Shown here: positions 8,240 to 16,825 of the stretch, piece after piece
Layout of the letters: each line of letters begins with the position of its first letter
Position numbering within the stretch: position 1 is the first letter of the stretch
Source of the DNA: Kineococcus mangrovi
Lineage (GTDB): Bacteria > Actinomycetota > Actinomycetes > Actinomycetales > Kineococcaceae
Assembly (NCBI RefSeq): GCF_041320705.1
Contig: NZ_JBGGTQ010000005.1
Coordinates: forward strand, 340,140-404,139
Direction: 5' to 3'
Length of the DNA stretch: 64,000 bases
The notes under the pieces: model-generated
What the model was told of the DNA's origin: nothing
Seen by the model: only the letters and a program-made list of their open reading frames with translations
Database searches by the model: none
Program-made: the position numbers and the translations under genes

Positions 8240-9901
8240 TCTGCTGCCCGCCCGGCTCGTCGTCTCTACCGGGGCGGGGCGGTGTACTCCCCGGCCGACC
8301 CGTTCGCGACGGCGATGCTCGTCGAGGGCGCGACCGTGGCGTGGGTGGGACCGGACGAGGCCGCCGCAGCCTGGACCCGCGAGGGGGACGAGGTCGTCGA
8401 GCTCGAGGGCCGGCTCATCACCCCCGCCTTCGTCGACGCCCACGTCCACCTCACCGAGACCGGTCTGCGGCACACGGGGCTGGACCTGCACGGGGTCACC
8501 GGCCCGCGCGAACTGCTGGACGCCGTCGCCGCGCGCGCGGTGCCCGGGGAGCTGCTGGCGGGGTTCGGCTGGGACGAGTCGCGCTGGGGCGGGGCCCCGG
8601 TGCCCACGCGGGCCGAGCTGGACCGCGCCGCTCCCGGCACCCCCGTCGTCCTGTCCCGCGTCGACGGGCACAGCGCCCTCGTCAGCTCCCCCCTCACCGA
8701 CGCGGCCGGACTGCGCGACCTGCCCGGCTGGGACGAGGACGGCTGGGTGCGCGCCGCCGCCCACCACGCCGCCCTCGACGCCCGCTGGGCGGCGCTGACC
8801 CCCGGTGCCGCCGACCGGGCCCGGCGCAGCGCCCTGCACGCCGCCGCCGCCGCAGGCATCGGCACCGTGCACGAGATGTCGGGTCGCTGGCTCGCACCGC
8901 CCGGTGACCTCACCGCCCTGCAGCGCCTCGCCGCGACCGAAGCCCTGCCGCACGTCGTGGGGTACCTCGCCGAACGCGTCACCTCCGCCGAGCAGGCCCG
9001 AGCTGTCCTGGGCGCTGCGGCCCGGGAGGGCGCCGAGCTCGCCGGGCTCGGTGGTGACCTCACCGTCGACGGGGCCCTCGGATCGCGCACCGCGGCCCTG
9101 CGCGCGGACTACGCCGACGCCCCCGGCTCGCGCGGCGCGCTGCACCTGGACGCCACGGCCGTGGCCGACCACCTCCACGCGTGCACCCTGGCGGGCGTGC
9201 ACGCCGCGTTCCACGCCATCGGTGACGCCGCCCTCGACGTCGTCGTGGACGCGCTGGAGGCGGTCGCGGCCGACCTCGGCGTCCCCGCCCTCGCCTCGGC
9301 GGGGCACCGGGTCGAGCACGCCGTCGTCGCCGACCCCGGCCACGTGCGGGCCCTCGCCCGCCTCGGCACGGCGGTCAGCGCCCAGCCGGCGTTCGGGGCC
9401 ACGTGGGGCGGCCCGGGCGGGGTCTACGCGCAGCGGCTGGGGGAGCGCGAGCAGCACGTCCAGGACCTCGCGGCGTTCGCCGCCGCCGGGGTGCCGTTGG
9501 CGTTCGGGTCCGACACCCCCGTGACGCCGTTCGCGCCGTGGGCGGCGGTGCGGGCCGCGGGGTTCCCGGCCCGCGAGGAGCACGCCGTCTCGGTGCGGGC
9601 CGCGTTCTTGGCCCACACCCGCGGTGGGCACCGGCTCGCGGGCCGCGGCCACCCCGGGGTGCTGCGCCCCGGCGCCCCCGCCACGTACGTGGTGTGGGAC
9701 GTGCAGGACCTGCTCGTGCAGGCGCCGGACCGGCGGTTGTCGGGGTGGAGCACCGACGCCCGCTCGGGCACCCCGGGACTGCCCGACCTGTCCCCGGGGG
9801 CCCCCGAGCCGGTGTGCCGGCGGACCGTCGTCGACGGCGTCGTCGTCCACGACGCCCCCTGGTCCGACGCGCGGCCCGACACGCCGGGCGACACGCCGTG
9901 A
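8231..9901 (+). CDS. YtcJ-type metal-dependent amidohydrolase
   Basis: A 556-residue amidohydrolase-3 family protein. The metal site motifs are present: VDAHVHLTETGL near residues 73-84, FHAIGDAALDVVVDAL, SAGHRVEHAVV and the late Asp in FGSDTPVTPFAPW, followed by the small beta-sandwich domain. These enzymes hydrolyse amide or related bonds of small molecules in the cytoplasm; the substrate cannot be told from sequence. The GTG at 8231 follows TACGCT by 7 nt, indicating a leaderless mRNA. It is followed by a 378-nt gap before lnt, so it is probably not co-transcribed with lnt. Confidence 0.88.
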   Translation: MDRSAARPARRLYRGGAVYSPADPFATAMLVEGATVAWVGPDEAAAAWTREGDEVVELEGRLITPAFVDAHVHLTETGLRHTGLDLHGVTGPRELLDAVAARAVPGELLAGFGWDESRWGGAPVPTRAELDRAAPGTPVVLSRVDGHSALVSSPLTDAAGLRDLPGWDEDGWVRAAAHHAALDARWAALTPGAADRARRSALHAAAAAGIGTVHEMSGRWLAPPGDLTALQRLAATEALPHVVGYLAERVTSAEQARAVLGAAAREGAELAGLGGDLTVDGALGSRTAALRADYADAPGSRGALHLDATAVADHLHACTLAGVHAAFHAIGDAALDVVVDALEAVAADLGVPALASAGHRVEHAVVADPGHVRALARLGTAVSAQPAFGATWGGPGGVYAQRLGEREQHVQDLAAFAAAGVPLAFGSDTPVTPFAPWAAVRAAGFPAREEHAVSVRAAFLAHTRGGHRLAGRGHPGVLRPGAPATYVVWDVQDLLVQAPDRRLSGWSTDARSGTPGLPDLSPGAPEPVCRRTVVDGVVVHDAPWSDARPDTPGDTP

Positions 9902-9975
9902 ACGTCGACGGGAACCACCTCCCGTGACCCGGCTGTGACCTGCCCCGATGGGCGTTCGCGCAGGTCACGGGCTGG

Positions 9976-10003
9976 TTGACACGAGGCGGCGACGGAGTAG
10001 CTT
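9976..10003 (+). promoter_or_regulatory. Sigma-70-type promoter, TTGACA-N16-TAGCTT
   Basis: A perfect -35 hexamer TTGACA (9976-9981) and TAGCTT (9998-10003) are separated by 16 nt. It reads toward lnt and would give a leader of about 270 nt. Confidence 0.55.
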
Positions 10004-10267
10004 CGATGTGCAGTCCACGAGCAACACGACCGGCCAGACCCCCGTCCCGCCGTCGTCGCAGCCGCACCACCTGCGACGACGACCGGGCCGCTCGTCCAGC
10101 CGGTGTGGACGTGGTCGAGTCCGCGCGCCCTTAGACAACGGCGCGCTCCTCGTGGCCGACGGGGAGCGCGACGGCCCGACGGGTGCGTGGACTCGGCCCC
10201 TGACCACCGTCCGCCGCCGGGTCGTGCTGGCTCGTGCGGTGGGGAACCAGCGGCCGACGGTGGCGGT

Positions 10268-10273
10268 TACCCT
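10268..10273 (+). promoter_or_regulatory. -10 element of a leaderless lnt promoter
   Basis: TACCCT lies 6 nt before the GTG at 10280, with no Shine-Dalgarno. This would be a second, leaderless start for lnt. Confidence 0.5.
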
Positions 10274-10279
10274 CTCGTG

Positions 10280-11926
10280 GTGTCTCCCCGCCCGGTCGAC
10301 CCAGCCCCGCTGCGGCTGCCGCTCAGCCTGCTCCTGGCCGTCTTCGGCGGGGTCGCCGCCTGGGCGGCGTTCCCGGGAGCGGTCTCGCGGCAGGGGTGGT
10401 GGTTCACCGCCGTCCTCGCCGTGACCCTGCTGGCGCTGGCCACCCACCGCGTCCGGGCCCGGCGGGGTTTCGCCGCCGGTCTCCTGTTCGGCCTGGCGTT
10501 CATGTTCCCGCACCTGTCCTGGAGCGGCACCTACGTCGGTCTCCTGCCGTGGTCGGCCCTCACCGTCGCCTGCGCGCTCTTCTACGCCGTCCTCGGCGCG
10601 GTCCTGCCGCGTCTGCAGCGCGCCCGCTGGCGCCTCGCGCCGCTGGCCGTGGCGACCGGGTGGGTCGCCCTGGAGGCCGCCCGCGCCCGGTTCCCGTTCG
10701 AGGGGTTCCCGTGGGGCCGGCTCGCCTTCTCCCAGGCCGACGCCCCGACGCTGGGGCTGGCCGCCCTCGGCGGTTCCCCGGCCGTGACGTTCGGGGTGGC
10801 GCTGTCCGGGGCCCTGCTCGCCTCGGCGGTCCTGGCGCTCCTGCGGCTGCCGGCACCTGCGGGCGCTGCGCGCGGGGTGCCGCGGCTTCGGCCCGCGGTC
10901 CTGTTCGCGGTGGCGGCCGTCGCCGTCGCGGCCTCGGGGGCGCTCGTCCCGCGGCCCACGGCCGCGCAGGACGGGACGAGCTCCGTCGCCGCGGTGCAGG
11001 GCAACGTCCCCGAGGCCGGGCTGGAGTTCAACGCCGAGCGCCGCGCCGTCCTGGACAACCACGCCCGCGCGACCGAGGCGCTGGCTCGCGCGGTCGAGGC
11101 CGGTACCGCCCGGCAGCCGGACGTGGTGCTGTGGCCGGAGAACTCCAGCGACATCGACCCTTACGAGAACCCCGACGCGGCCGCCGTCATCGAGCGGGCC
11201 GCCCGCGACGTCGGCGCCCCGCTGCTCGTCGGCGCGGTCCTGGACGGGCCGGGCCGCTACGTCTCCAACACCGGGCTGGTCGTCACGCCCGAGGACGGGC
11301 TGGCCGGTGCCCGCGACGACGACGCGCGGCACTACGTCAAGCAGCGGCCCGCCCCGTTCGGCGAGTACATGCCGTACCGGTCCTTCTTCCGCGTGTTCAG
11401 CGACAAGGTCGACCTGATCTCCCGCGACTTCGCCCACGGCGACCACGTCGGGCTGCTGCGGATGGGCGGGGTCCCCGTCGGTGACGTCATCTGCTTCGAG
11501 GTGGCCTTCGACGACACCGTGCGCGACTCCGTCCGCGCCGGCGCCCAGTTCCTCGTCGTGCAGACCAACAACGCGACGTTCGGCTACTCCGACGAGGCCG
11601 TGCAGCAGCTGGCGATGTCGCGCCTGCGGGCGGTGGAGTCGGGGCGGGCCGTCGTGCAGATCTCGACCGTCGGCGTGAGCGCGATCATCAGCCCCGACGG
11701 CGTGGCCCACGAGGAGTCCTCGCTGTTCACCACGGACGTGCTCACCGGTGAGGTCCCCCTGCGCTCGGCCCGGACGATCGCGACCCGCGTCGGGGACGCC
11801 CCGGAGCTGGTCCTGACCGGTCTGGCGCTGCTCCTGCTGCTCACCGCGCGGTCCGGGGATCGTCGCCGACCCCGTGGTGGGCGGCCGGTGCCGGCGCGGT
11901 CGGCCGACCCGGTGCCGACCGCGTGA
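10280..11926 (+). CDS. lnt: Apolipoprotein N-acyltransferase
   Basis: A 548-residue enzyme that transfers an acyl chain to the N-terminal Cys of lipoproteins. The N-terminal half has several membrane helices; the C-terminal half is a nitrilase-like domain facing the outside. The triad residues are visible: Glu in LWPENSSDIDPYENP, Lys in RHYVKQRPAPFGEYMPYR and Cys in GDVICFEVAFDDTVR. A last hydrophobic helix (LVLTGLALLLLLTA) closes the protein. GTG codons at 10277 and 10280 are both possible; 10280 fits a leaderless start. fxsA overlaps its stop by 4 nt. Lipoproteins encoded at 7287, 50757 and 57484 are potential substrates. Confidence 0.93.
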   Translation: MSPRPVDPAPLRLPLSLLLAVFGGVAAWAAFPGAVSRQGWWFTAVLAVTLLALATHRVRARRGFAAGLLFGLAFMFPHLSWSGTYVGLLPWSALTVACALFYAVLGAVLPRLQRARWRLAPLAVATGWVALEAARARFPFEGFPWGRLAFSQADAPTLGLAALGGSPAVTFGVALSGALLASAVLALLRLPAPAGAARGVPRLRPAVLFAVAAVAVAASGALVPRPTAAQDGTSSVAAVQGNVPEAGLEFNAERRAVLDNHARATEALARAVEAGTARQPDVVLWPENSSDIDPYENPDAAAVIERAARDVGAPLLVGAVLDGPGRYVSNTGLVVTPEDGLAGARDDDARHYVKQRPAPFGEYMPYRSFFRVFSDKVDLISRDFAHGDHVGLLRMGGVPVGDVICFEVAFDDTVRDSVRAGAQFLVVQTNNATFGYSDEAVQQLAMSRLRAVESGRAVVQISTVGVSAIISPDGVAHEESSLFTTDVLTGEVPLRSARTIATRVGDAPELVLTGLALLLLLTARSGDRRRPRGGRPVPARSADPVPTA

Positions 11927-12462
11927 GCGGGCCCCGGGCGCCGAGGCGTCGCTGGACAACCTGGATCCCGCTGGCGCTGGTCCTGCTCGTCGTGCTGGAG
12001 GTGTGGCTGCTCGTCCAGCTCGGCCACGTCGTCGGCGGCGGGTGGGTGCTGGTCCTGCTGCTGGCCGAGACGTTCGGTGGGCTGCTGGTGCTGCGTCGCG
12101 CCGGCCGGCGGGCCCTGGGGGCGTTCCGCCAGACGGCGTCCGTGCCCTTCGGTGCGCCGGTGCCCGGCCAGGAGCCGGGCGTGGTCGGTGACGCGGTCCT
12201 CACCGGTCTCGGTGGGGTGCTGCTCGTGGTCCCCGGGCTGCTCAGCGACGTGCTGGGTCTGCTGTGCCTGGTGCCGGCCACCCGGCGGCTGCTGCAGCGC
12301 CTGTTCGTCCGCACGGTCCGGCGGCGGGTCGAGCGTGCCGTGCGCGAGGCCGGGGGCACCGTCCCCGGCCGCGTCGTCGACGGTGACGTGGTGGGCGGTG
12401 ACCCGGTGGACGACGTGGTGGACGGTGAGGTCGTGGAGGACCCGCGCGAGCTGGGTCGCTGA
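11923..12462 (+). CDS. fxsA: FxsA family membrane protein
   Basis: A 179-residue FxsA-type protein. It has two hydrophobic stretches near the start (about residues 10-30 and 36-50), the FTGL-like VLTGLGGVLLVVPGLLSDVLG signature near residues 90-110, and a charged tail. In E. coli FxsA affects phage T7 exclusion when overproduced; its normal role is unknown. The GTG start overlaps the lnt stop (GTGA), so the two genes are translationally coupled. Transcription ends at the 16-bp hairpin at 12478. Confidence 0.88.
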   Translation: MSGPRAPRRRWTTWIPLALVLLVVLEVWLLVQLGHVVGGGWVLVLLLAETFGGLLVLRRAGRRALGAFRQTASVPFGAPVPGQEPGVVGDAVLTGLGGVLLVVPGLLSDVLGLLCLVPATRRLLQRLFVRTVRRRVERAVREAGGTVPGRVVDGDVVGGDPVDDVVDGEVVEDPRELGR

Positions 12463-12477
12463 GCCCGGGGTCACGAC

Positions 12478-12513
12478 GAAGGCCGGCCCACCCGTGCGGG
12501 TGGGCCGGCCTTC
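12478..12513. terminator. Bidirectional terminator hairpin, 16-bp perfect stem
   Basis: Bases 12478-12493 pair perfectly with 12498-12513 around a GTGC loop. It lies between the converging fxsA and rbpA genes. Confidence 0.88.
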
Positions 12514-12525
12514 GCGGTGCGCCGC

Positions 12526-12873
12526 TCAGGCGCTGCGCTTGATGAGCTCGCGGCTGCGGAGCAGTTCGAGCCTCTCGTCCAGCAGCACCTCGAGGTCGGC
12601 GATGGAACGCCGCTCCAGGAGCATGTCCCAGTGCGTGCGGGCCGGCTTGCCGGCCTTCTTCTCCGGGGCGTCGGTGTCGGACCGCAGCGCCTCGGCGCCG
12701 CAACGGCACTCCCACAGCGGAGGCACGTCGGCCTCCAGCGACATGGGCACCACGACGGTGTGACCGTTCGGGCAGTGGTACGTGACCTGCTGGCGCTCGG
12801 CCGGCTCGACGCCGGCTTCGCTCTCGAGGCTGGCGCCTCCGAGACGGGACCCTCGTAGGTTGCGCTCGCTCAT
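12526..12873 (-). CDS. rbpA: RNA polymerase-binding protein RbpA
   Basis: A 115-residue actinobacterial transcription factor. The N-terminal MSERNLRGSRLGG tail, the RbpA core (YHCPNGHTVVVPMS ... WECRCGAEA) and the C-terminal sigma-interaction region (KKAGKPARTHWDMLLERRS) are all present. RbpA binds RNA polymerase and group 1/2 sigma factors and stabilises the open complex. GGAGG stands 4 nt before the ATG at 12873. Upstream, GGAAC-N18-GTT (12946-12971) resembles the oxidative-stress sigma factor SigR/SigH promoter, which fits the known SigR control of rbpA in Streptomyces. Family membership is certain; the control is inferred. Confidence 0.96.
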   Translation of the reverse strand: MSERNLRGSRLGGASLESEAGVEPAERQQVTYHCPNGHTVVVPMSLEADVPPLWECRCGAEALRSDTDAPEKKAGKPARTHWDMLLERRSIADLEVLLDERLELLRSRELIKRSA

Positions 12874-12945
12874 GTGACCTCCCCACCGTCCCCTCCGTAC
12901 GGCGGCCCCCGGGGATCCGAGGGGGTGAAGGGGACTCGTTGGTTG

Positions 12946-12971
12946 AACGCGGTGCCCACCCCGGCTGTTCC
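12946..12971 (-). promoter_or_regulatory. SigR/SigH-like promoter upstream of rbpA
   Basis: Read on the minus strand, GGAAC (12971-12967), exactly 18 nt and GTT (12948-12946) match the GGAAT-N18-GTT consensus of SigR-type sigma factors with one mismatch. The rbpA ATG lies 72 nt downstream. Confidence 0.55.
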
Positions 12972-13041
12972 CGCGACCACCACGACCGGGATGTGGAGGT
13001 CGTGTGCGCGTCGGGACCGAGCCCGTACAGGAGGGCGTCAC

Positions 13042-14433
13042 TCAACGTACTGGATCTGCACCCCGCTGTGCCTGCTGAACCCCGGCGGCGACGTCCACCC
13101 GGGTGAGCAGGACCGCACCGACGACGAAGAAGGCCAGCAGGGCCACGAGGGCGGGCCGGTAGGACCCGCTCAGCTGCGCGACCAGACCGAAGACGAGCGT
13201 GCCGAGCCAGCTCGTCCCGCGTTCCCCCGCCTGGTAGAGACTGAAGTACTCGGCTTCGGCCCCCCGCGGCACCAGCCGGCTGAACAGGGAGCGCGACAGC
13301 GCCTGCGTCCCCCCGAGCACGAGACCGATGAGGACGGCGAGCGCCAGCCAGGTGCTGAACGCCCCGCGCGGCACGCCGAAGGCACCCAGGACGACGACGA
13401 TCCACAGCCCGAGACCGCCGAGGATCGTGCGCTGGGCGCCGAGGCGCCCGGCGATCCGGCCGAAGAGGAGAGCTCCGGCGAAGGCGACGGCCTGCACGAG
13501 CAGCACGGTGGTCAGCAGTTGCGCCGAGCTGAAGCCCAGCTGCTCCTGGCCGTAGACGCTGGAGGCCGCGATGACGGTCTGGATGCCGTCGTTGAAGATC
13601 AGGTAGGCCAGCAGGAACCGCAGGACCTGCGGGTGGTGGCGCAGCCCCCGCAGCGTGGTCAGGAGCTGGCGGAACGGTGCGGTGAGCGAGCGGGCCTGCG
13701 CGGGGGTCTGGTCGGGGGTCTGGTCGGGGGTCTGGGCGAGGTCGAGCACGGGGCGCGGTGGCAGCCGGCGCAGGCCGAGGACGGGGACGACGGTGAACAG
13801 CCCCCACCACAGGCCGGCCGAGGCGAGGGAGACGCGCACGGCCCACTCGTCGGTGAGCCCGAAGGTGGCGGGGCTGGAGACGACGAGCAGGTTCAGGGCG
13901 AGCAGCGTGAACCCGCCGAGGTAGCCGGCGGCCCACCCGCGCGAGGACACCGCGTCGCGCTCCTCGGGGGCCGAGACGTCGCAGAGCAGGGCGTCGTTGA
14001 CGACCAGGGAGCAGGTCAGGCTGACGACGGCGACGAGGGCGAGCAGGACGCCGAGCCACCAGCGGTCCCCGCCCATGGCCACCATCGCGGTGGCCGCGGT
14101 GGCACCGACCCAGGCGAAGCCGCCGAGCAGCCGGTGCCGGTGCGGGGTGCGGTCGGCGAGGGCGCCGACGAAGGGCAGCAGCACCGCGGACAGCAGCGTG
14201 GCGACGGTGATCGTGTACAGGGCCAGTGAGCCGGGGGCGACGGGCAGCCCGAGGACGGACAGGTCGCGCGTGCACCCGGTGGGCTGGTCGGGGCAGGCGG
14301 CGCGGCGGGCCAGGACGGTGAGGTAGGGGGAGAACAGGACGGTCTGCGTGGTCGTGACGAAGGCGGAGTTCGCCCAGTCGTAGACGTACCAGGACCGGCG
14401 CGCCCGCAGCAGGGTCGGGTCCACCGCGTTCAT
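13042..14433 (-). CDS. Atg22/UMF1-type MFS transporter
   Basis: A 463-residue integral membrane protein with about 12 hydrophobic helices. The N-terminal WYVYDWANSAFVTTTQTVLF is the hallmark of the Atg22-like MFS branch, often annotated as vacuolar/amino-acid effluxers in eukaryotes and as UMF1 in bacteria. The substrate is unknown. The central cytoplasmic loop contains a short tandem repeat (QTPDQTPDQTPAQ) made by three copies of a 12-nt unit at 13703-13738, a possible length-variable site. It is followed 18 nt later by a glycerophosphodiesterase gene on the same strand. Confidence 0.88.
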   Translation of the reverse strand: MNAVDPTLLRARRSWYVYDWANSAFVTTTQTVLFSPYLTVLARRAACPDQPTGCTRDLSVLGLPVAPGSLALYTITVATLLSAVLLPFVGALADRTPHRHRLLGGFAWVGATAATAMVAMGGDRWWLGVLLALVAVVSLTCSLVVNDALLCDVSAPEERDAVSSRGWAAGYLGGFTLLALNLLVVSSPATFGLTDEWAVRVSLASAGLWWGLFTVVPVLGLRRLPPRPVLDLAQTPDQTPDQTPAQARSLTAPFRQLLTTLRGLRHHPQVLRFLLAYLIFNDGIQTVIAASSVYGQEQLGFSSAQLLTTVLLVQAVAFAGALLFGRIAGRLGAQRTILGGLGLWIVVVLGAFGVPRGAFSTWLALAVLIGLVLGGTQALSRSLFSRLVPRGAEAEYFSLYQAGERGTSWLGTLVFGLVAQLSGSYRPALVALLAFFVVGAVLLTRVDVAAGVQQAQRGADPVR

Positions 14434-14451
14434 CGGGGGCTCACCACGGGA

Positions 14452-15252
14452 TCAAGCGTGCCACCGGCCCCGGGCGAGGAGGACGTCCTTGAGCACGTCG
14501 GCGCGGTCGGTGATGATCCCGTCGACGCCGAGGTCGAGCAGCGCGCCGATCTGGCCGGCGTCGTCGACGGTCCAGACGTGCACCTGGGCCCCGGCGCGGT
14601 GGACGGTGTCGACGAAGCGGGCCGAGACCACCTCAAGGCCGCCGTGCCGCACGGGCACCTGGACGGCGTCGACCCCGGCCAGGGCGTGACGGGCCAGGGC
14701 GGGCAGGTGCAGGGCGTTGCCGGCCAGCGCCAGCGCGGTGCCGGTCGAGGCGGCCGAGGTGGCCTCGCCGCCGCCGGCGGCGGCGAGGGCGGCGCGCCGG
14801 CGCCGGTCGGCGAAGGCGGTGACCAGGACCCGGCCGTGGGCGCGGGTGCGGCGCAGCACCTCGCCGAGCCCGGCGACCGCGGCCCGCGTCTTGACGTCGA
14901 GGTTGAAGCGGGCGCCGGGGAAGGTGCCCAGGACGTCCTCCAGGCGCGGGACGGCCTCGCGCCCGGCGACGCGCAGGTGCCGCACCTGCTCCCAGGTGAG
15001 GTCGGACAGGTCGCCGCGACCGTCGGTGACGCGGTCGAGGTGCTCGTCGTGGAAGGCGACGAGCACCCCGTCGGCCGTGGCCCGCACGTCGGTCTCGAGG
15101 TAGGTGTACCCGAGCTCGACGGCGGCCGCGAAGGCCGGCAGCGTGTTCTCCAGGCCCCGGGCCGGGCCGGTGGCGGAGAACCCGCGGTGGGCCATCGCGA
15201 TCGGCCCGTCCCACGCGCAGAACGCGTGCCGGGCCGGCGGCCGGGGGACCAT
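14452..15252 (-). CDS. Glycerophosphodiester phosphodiesterase
   Basis: A 266-residue GDPD TIM-barrel enzyme. Catalytic motifs are AMAHRGFSATGPARGLENT near residues 22-40 (general acid-base His), YLETDVRATADGVLVAFHDE (metal-binding Glu/Asp and second His) and the KTRA strand. It hydrolyses glycerophosphodiesters to glycerol 3-phosphate and an alcohol. No signal peptide is evident, so it is cytoplasmic. The ATG at 15252 shares one base with the stop of the upstream carboxypeptidase gene, so the pair is coupled. Confidence 0.9.
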   Translation of the reverse strand: MVPRPPARHAFCAWDGPIAMAHRGFSATGPARGLENTLPAFAAAVELGYTYLETDVRATADGVLVAFHDEHLDRVTDGRGDLSDLTWEQVRHLRVAGREAVPRLEDVLGTFPGARFNLDVKTRAAVAGLGEVLRRTRAHGRVLVTAFADRRRRAALAAAGGGEATSAASTGTALALAGNALHLPALARHALAGVDAVQVPVRHGGLEVVSARFVDTVHRAGAQVHVWTVDDAGQIGALLDLGVDGIITDRADVLKDVLLARGRWHA

Positions 15253-16571
15253 CAGCCCGTGAACTCCCAGTGCCAGGGCTCGAACTGCCCACCGCGGTTC
15301 TGCGCCCAGGCCGGGTTGATCCAGCCGTAGAGCGCGGCGTTGCGGTCCATCCACAGGTGCTGGGCCGAGGTGGCGTTCTGGATCCCGCCGCCGAGGTCGA
15401 CCGCGATGCCCAGGCCGTGCCGGCTGGTGCCGGGTCGCGCGGCGAGCGTGGGCTTGCGGGCCTTGACGTCGATCTGCTCGGCGAGGGTGCGGTAGGAGTC
15501 GGTGATGGCGATGTTCGTCCCGAACTGGGAGGCGTAGGCCTGGTTCAGGGCGGCGAAGGCGTTGGCCGCGTCCGAGCGCAGGACGTGGCGCGGCGCGCTG
15601 GCGAGCGGGCACAGGGCGTTGCGCGGGATGAGGCCGTTGGCGAACCCGGAGAGGTTGACGCCGGTCTCGCAGTCACCGACGGCGGTGTAGCCGCCGGCGG
15701 TGGCCGCGGCCGCGGCCGCCGCCGCCTGGGCCTGGGCGGCGGCGAGGTTGGCGGCGAGGTCGGCGGCGAGCCCGTCGGCGCGGGCGGAGTCGGAGGTGGC
15801 GGTGCCGGCGGCCGCGGACTGCAGGACGGCGAGGGCCTCGACCTGGCTGCGCTGCTGGGCGAGGAGGTCGTCGGCCTGCTGCTTGGCGGCGACGGCGATC
15901 CCTGCCTGGCGGACCGCCTCGGCGGCGGCGTCGGCGGCGCGGGTGGTGGCGTCGGCCTGGACCCGCTGAGCCTCTTCGAACGCCTCGACGGCGCTGGTGC
16001 GCCCGTCCCCGATGCGCTTGGCCGAGGCCACCGCGCTGGCGGTGTCGTCGGTGGCGCCGCTCTTGAGCACCGAGACGAGCCCGGAGTACTGCTCCAGGGA
16101 GGCCCCGCCCCGGTAGGTCTGGGAGGCCCACTGGCCCAGGTCCTGGCGGCCCTGCTCCAGGGCCGCCTCGGCCTCGGCCAGGCGCTGGCGCTGCAGGACC
16201 TCCTCGTTCTGGGCGGCCCACTGGGCCTCCATCGCCTGCTGGTACGCCTCCAGCGCGGTGCTGGCCTCCCGGGCCAGGGCGTCCAGACGGCCCTGGGCGG
16301 CGGCGAGGTCGGCCTGCGCCTGCGTGAGCTGGGCGGCGGACTCGGCGGCCTTCCGGCGAGCCTCGTCGACCTGGGCCTGCGTGGGGGGCTCCTCGGCGCG
16401 CACGGCGGCGGGGGCGACGGCGGGGGCGGTGGGCAGGGGGGCCGCACCGGCGGCCGGGACGACCACCCCGGAGGTCAGGGTCCCGGCGGCGGTCGCCGCC
16501 AGGAGCAGCGCCGCGCGCAGGCGGGTGGGTCGAGCGGTGGTGCGGGCCGTGGGGGAGAGCACGTCGTGCAC
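15252..16571 (-). CDS. Secreted coiled-coil D-alanyl-D-alanine carboxypeptidase (VanY/M15B)
   Basis: A 439-residue exported protein. A signal peptide (RLRAALLLAATAAGTLTSG) is followed by a long Ala/Gln/Glu-rich coiled coil (about residues 60-290) like the RipA/NlpC N-terminal regions, then an M15 peptidase domain. The zinc and catalytic motifs are SRHGLGIAVDLGG and EPWHWEF. The catalytic part probably trims D-Ala from peptidoglycan stem peptides, and the coiled coil may tether or regulate it at the septum (inference). GTG start at 16571. It overlaps the GDPD gene by 1 nt. Confidence 0.88.
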   Translation of the reverse strand: MHDVLSPTARTTARPTRLRAALLLAATAAGTLTSGVVVPAAGAAPLPTAPAVAPAAVRAEEPPTQAQVDEARRKAAESAAQLTQAQADLAAAQGRLDALAREASTALEAYQQAMEAQWAAQNEEVLQRQRLAEAEAALEQGRQDLGQWASQTYRGGASLEQYSGLVSVLKSGATDDTASAVASAKRIGDGRTSAVEAFEEAQRVQADATTRAADAAAEAVRQAGIAVAAKQQADDLLAQQRSQVEALAVLQSAAAGTATSDSARADGLAADLAANLAAAQAQAAAAAAAATAGGYTAVGDCETGVNLSGFANGLIPRNALCPLASAPRHVLRSDAANAFAALNQAYASQFGTNIAITDSYRTLAEQIDVKARKPTLAARPGTSRHGLGIAVDLGGGIQNATSAQHLWMDRNAALYGWINPAWAQNRGGQFEPWHWEFTG

Positions 16572-16825
16572 ATCCAGAGCGGTCGGGGGCGTTAGCCCGG
16601 ATCGGCTGTCGGTGACGCGCGGGGGGCACGCGGAGGGACGGTGCGGTCGGGTCCGGTGGAGGTCCTGTGGGGACGTCCTCGCCGGACCCTACCCTCCGCT
16701 ACCTCGGCACCGGGAGGCCCGACACGAAGGTGTGGACGGTCGATGTGAGGAGCATCACGTACCGCACGGCTCACCAGTGGTCACGTTCCGTCTCACCCGT
16801 CGAGGGCGGGTGGCATCATCCGGCG

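Larger units (their letters stand above)
9902..10279. other. 378-nt gap before lnt, no convincing gene
   Basis: Codon-position composition and short overlapping frames give no supportable gene here. It contains one good promoter-like pair at 9976-10003. A 42-codon ORF starting at 10006 sits only 2 nt after that -10 hexamer and is therefore unlikely to be translated. Confidence 0.5.

Noticed and set aside
10006..10134. 42-codon leader peptide before lnt
   Set aside because: Its ATG is only 2 nt after the -10 hexamer, which leaves no room for transcription to start before it.
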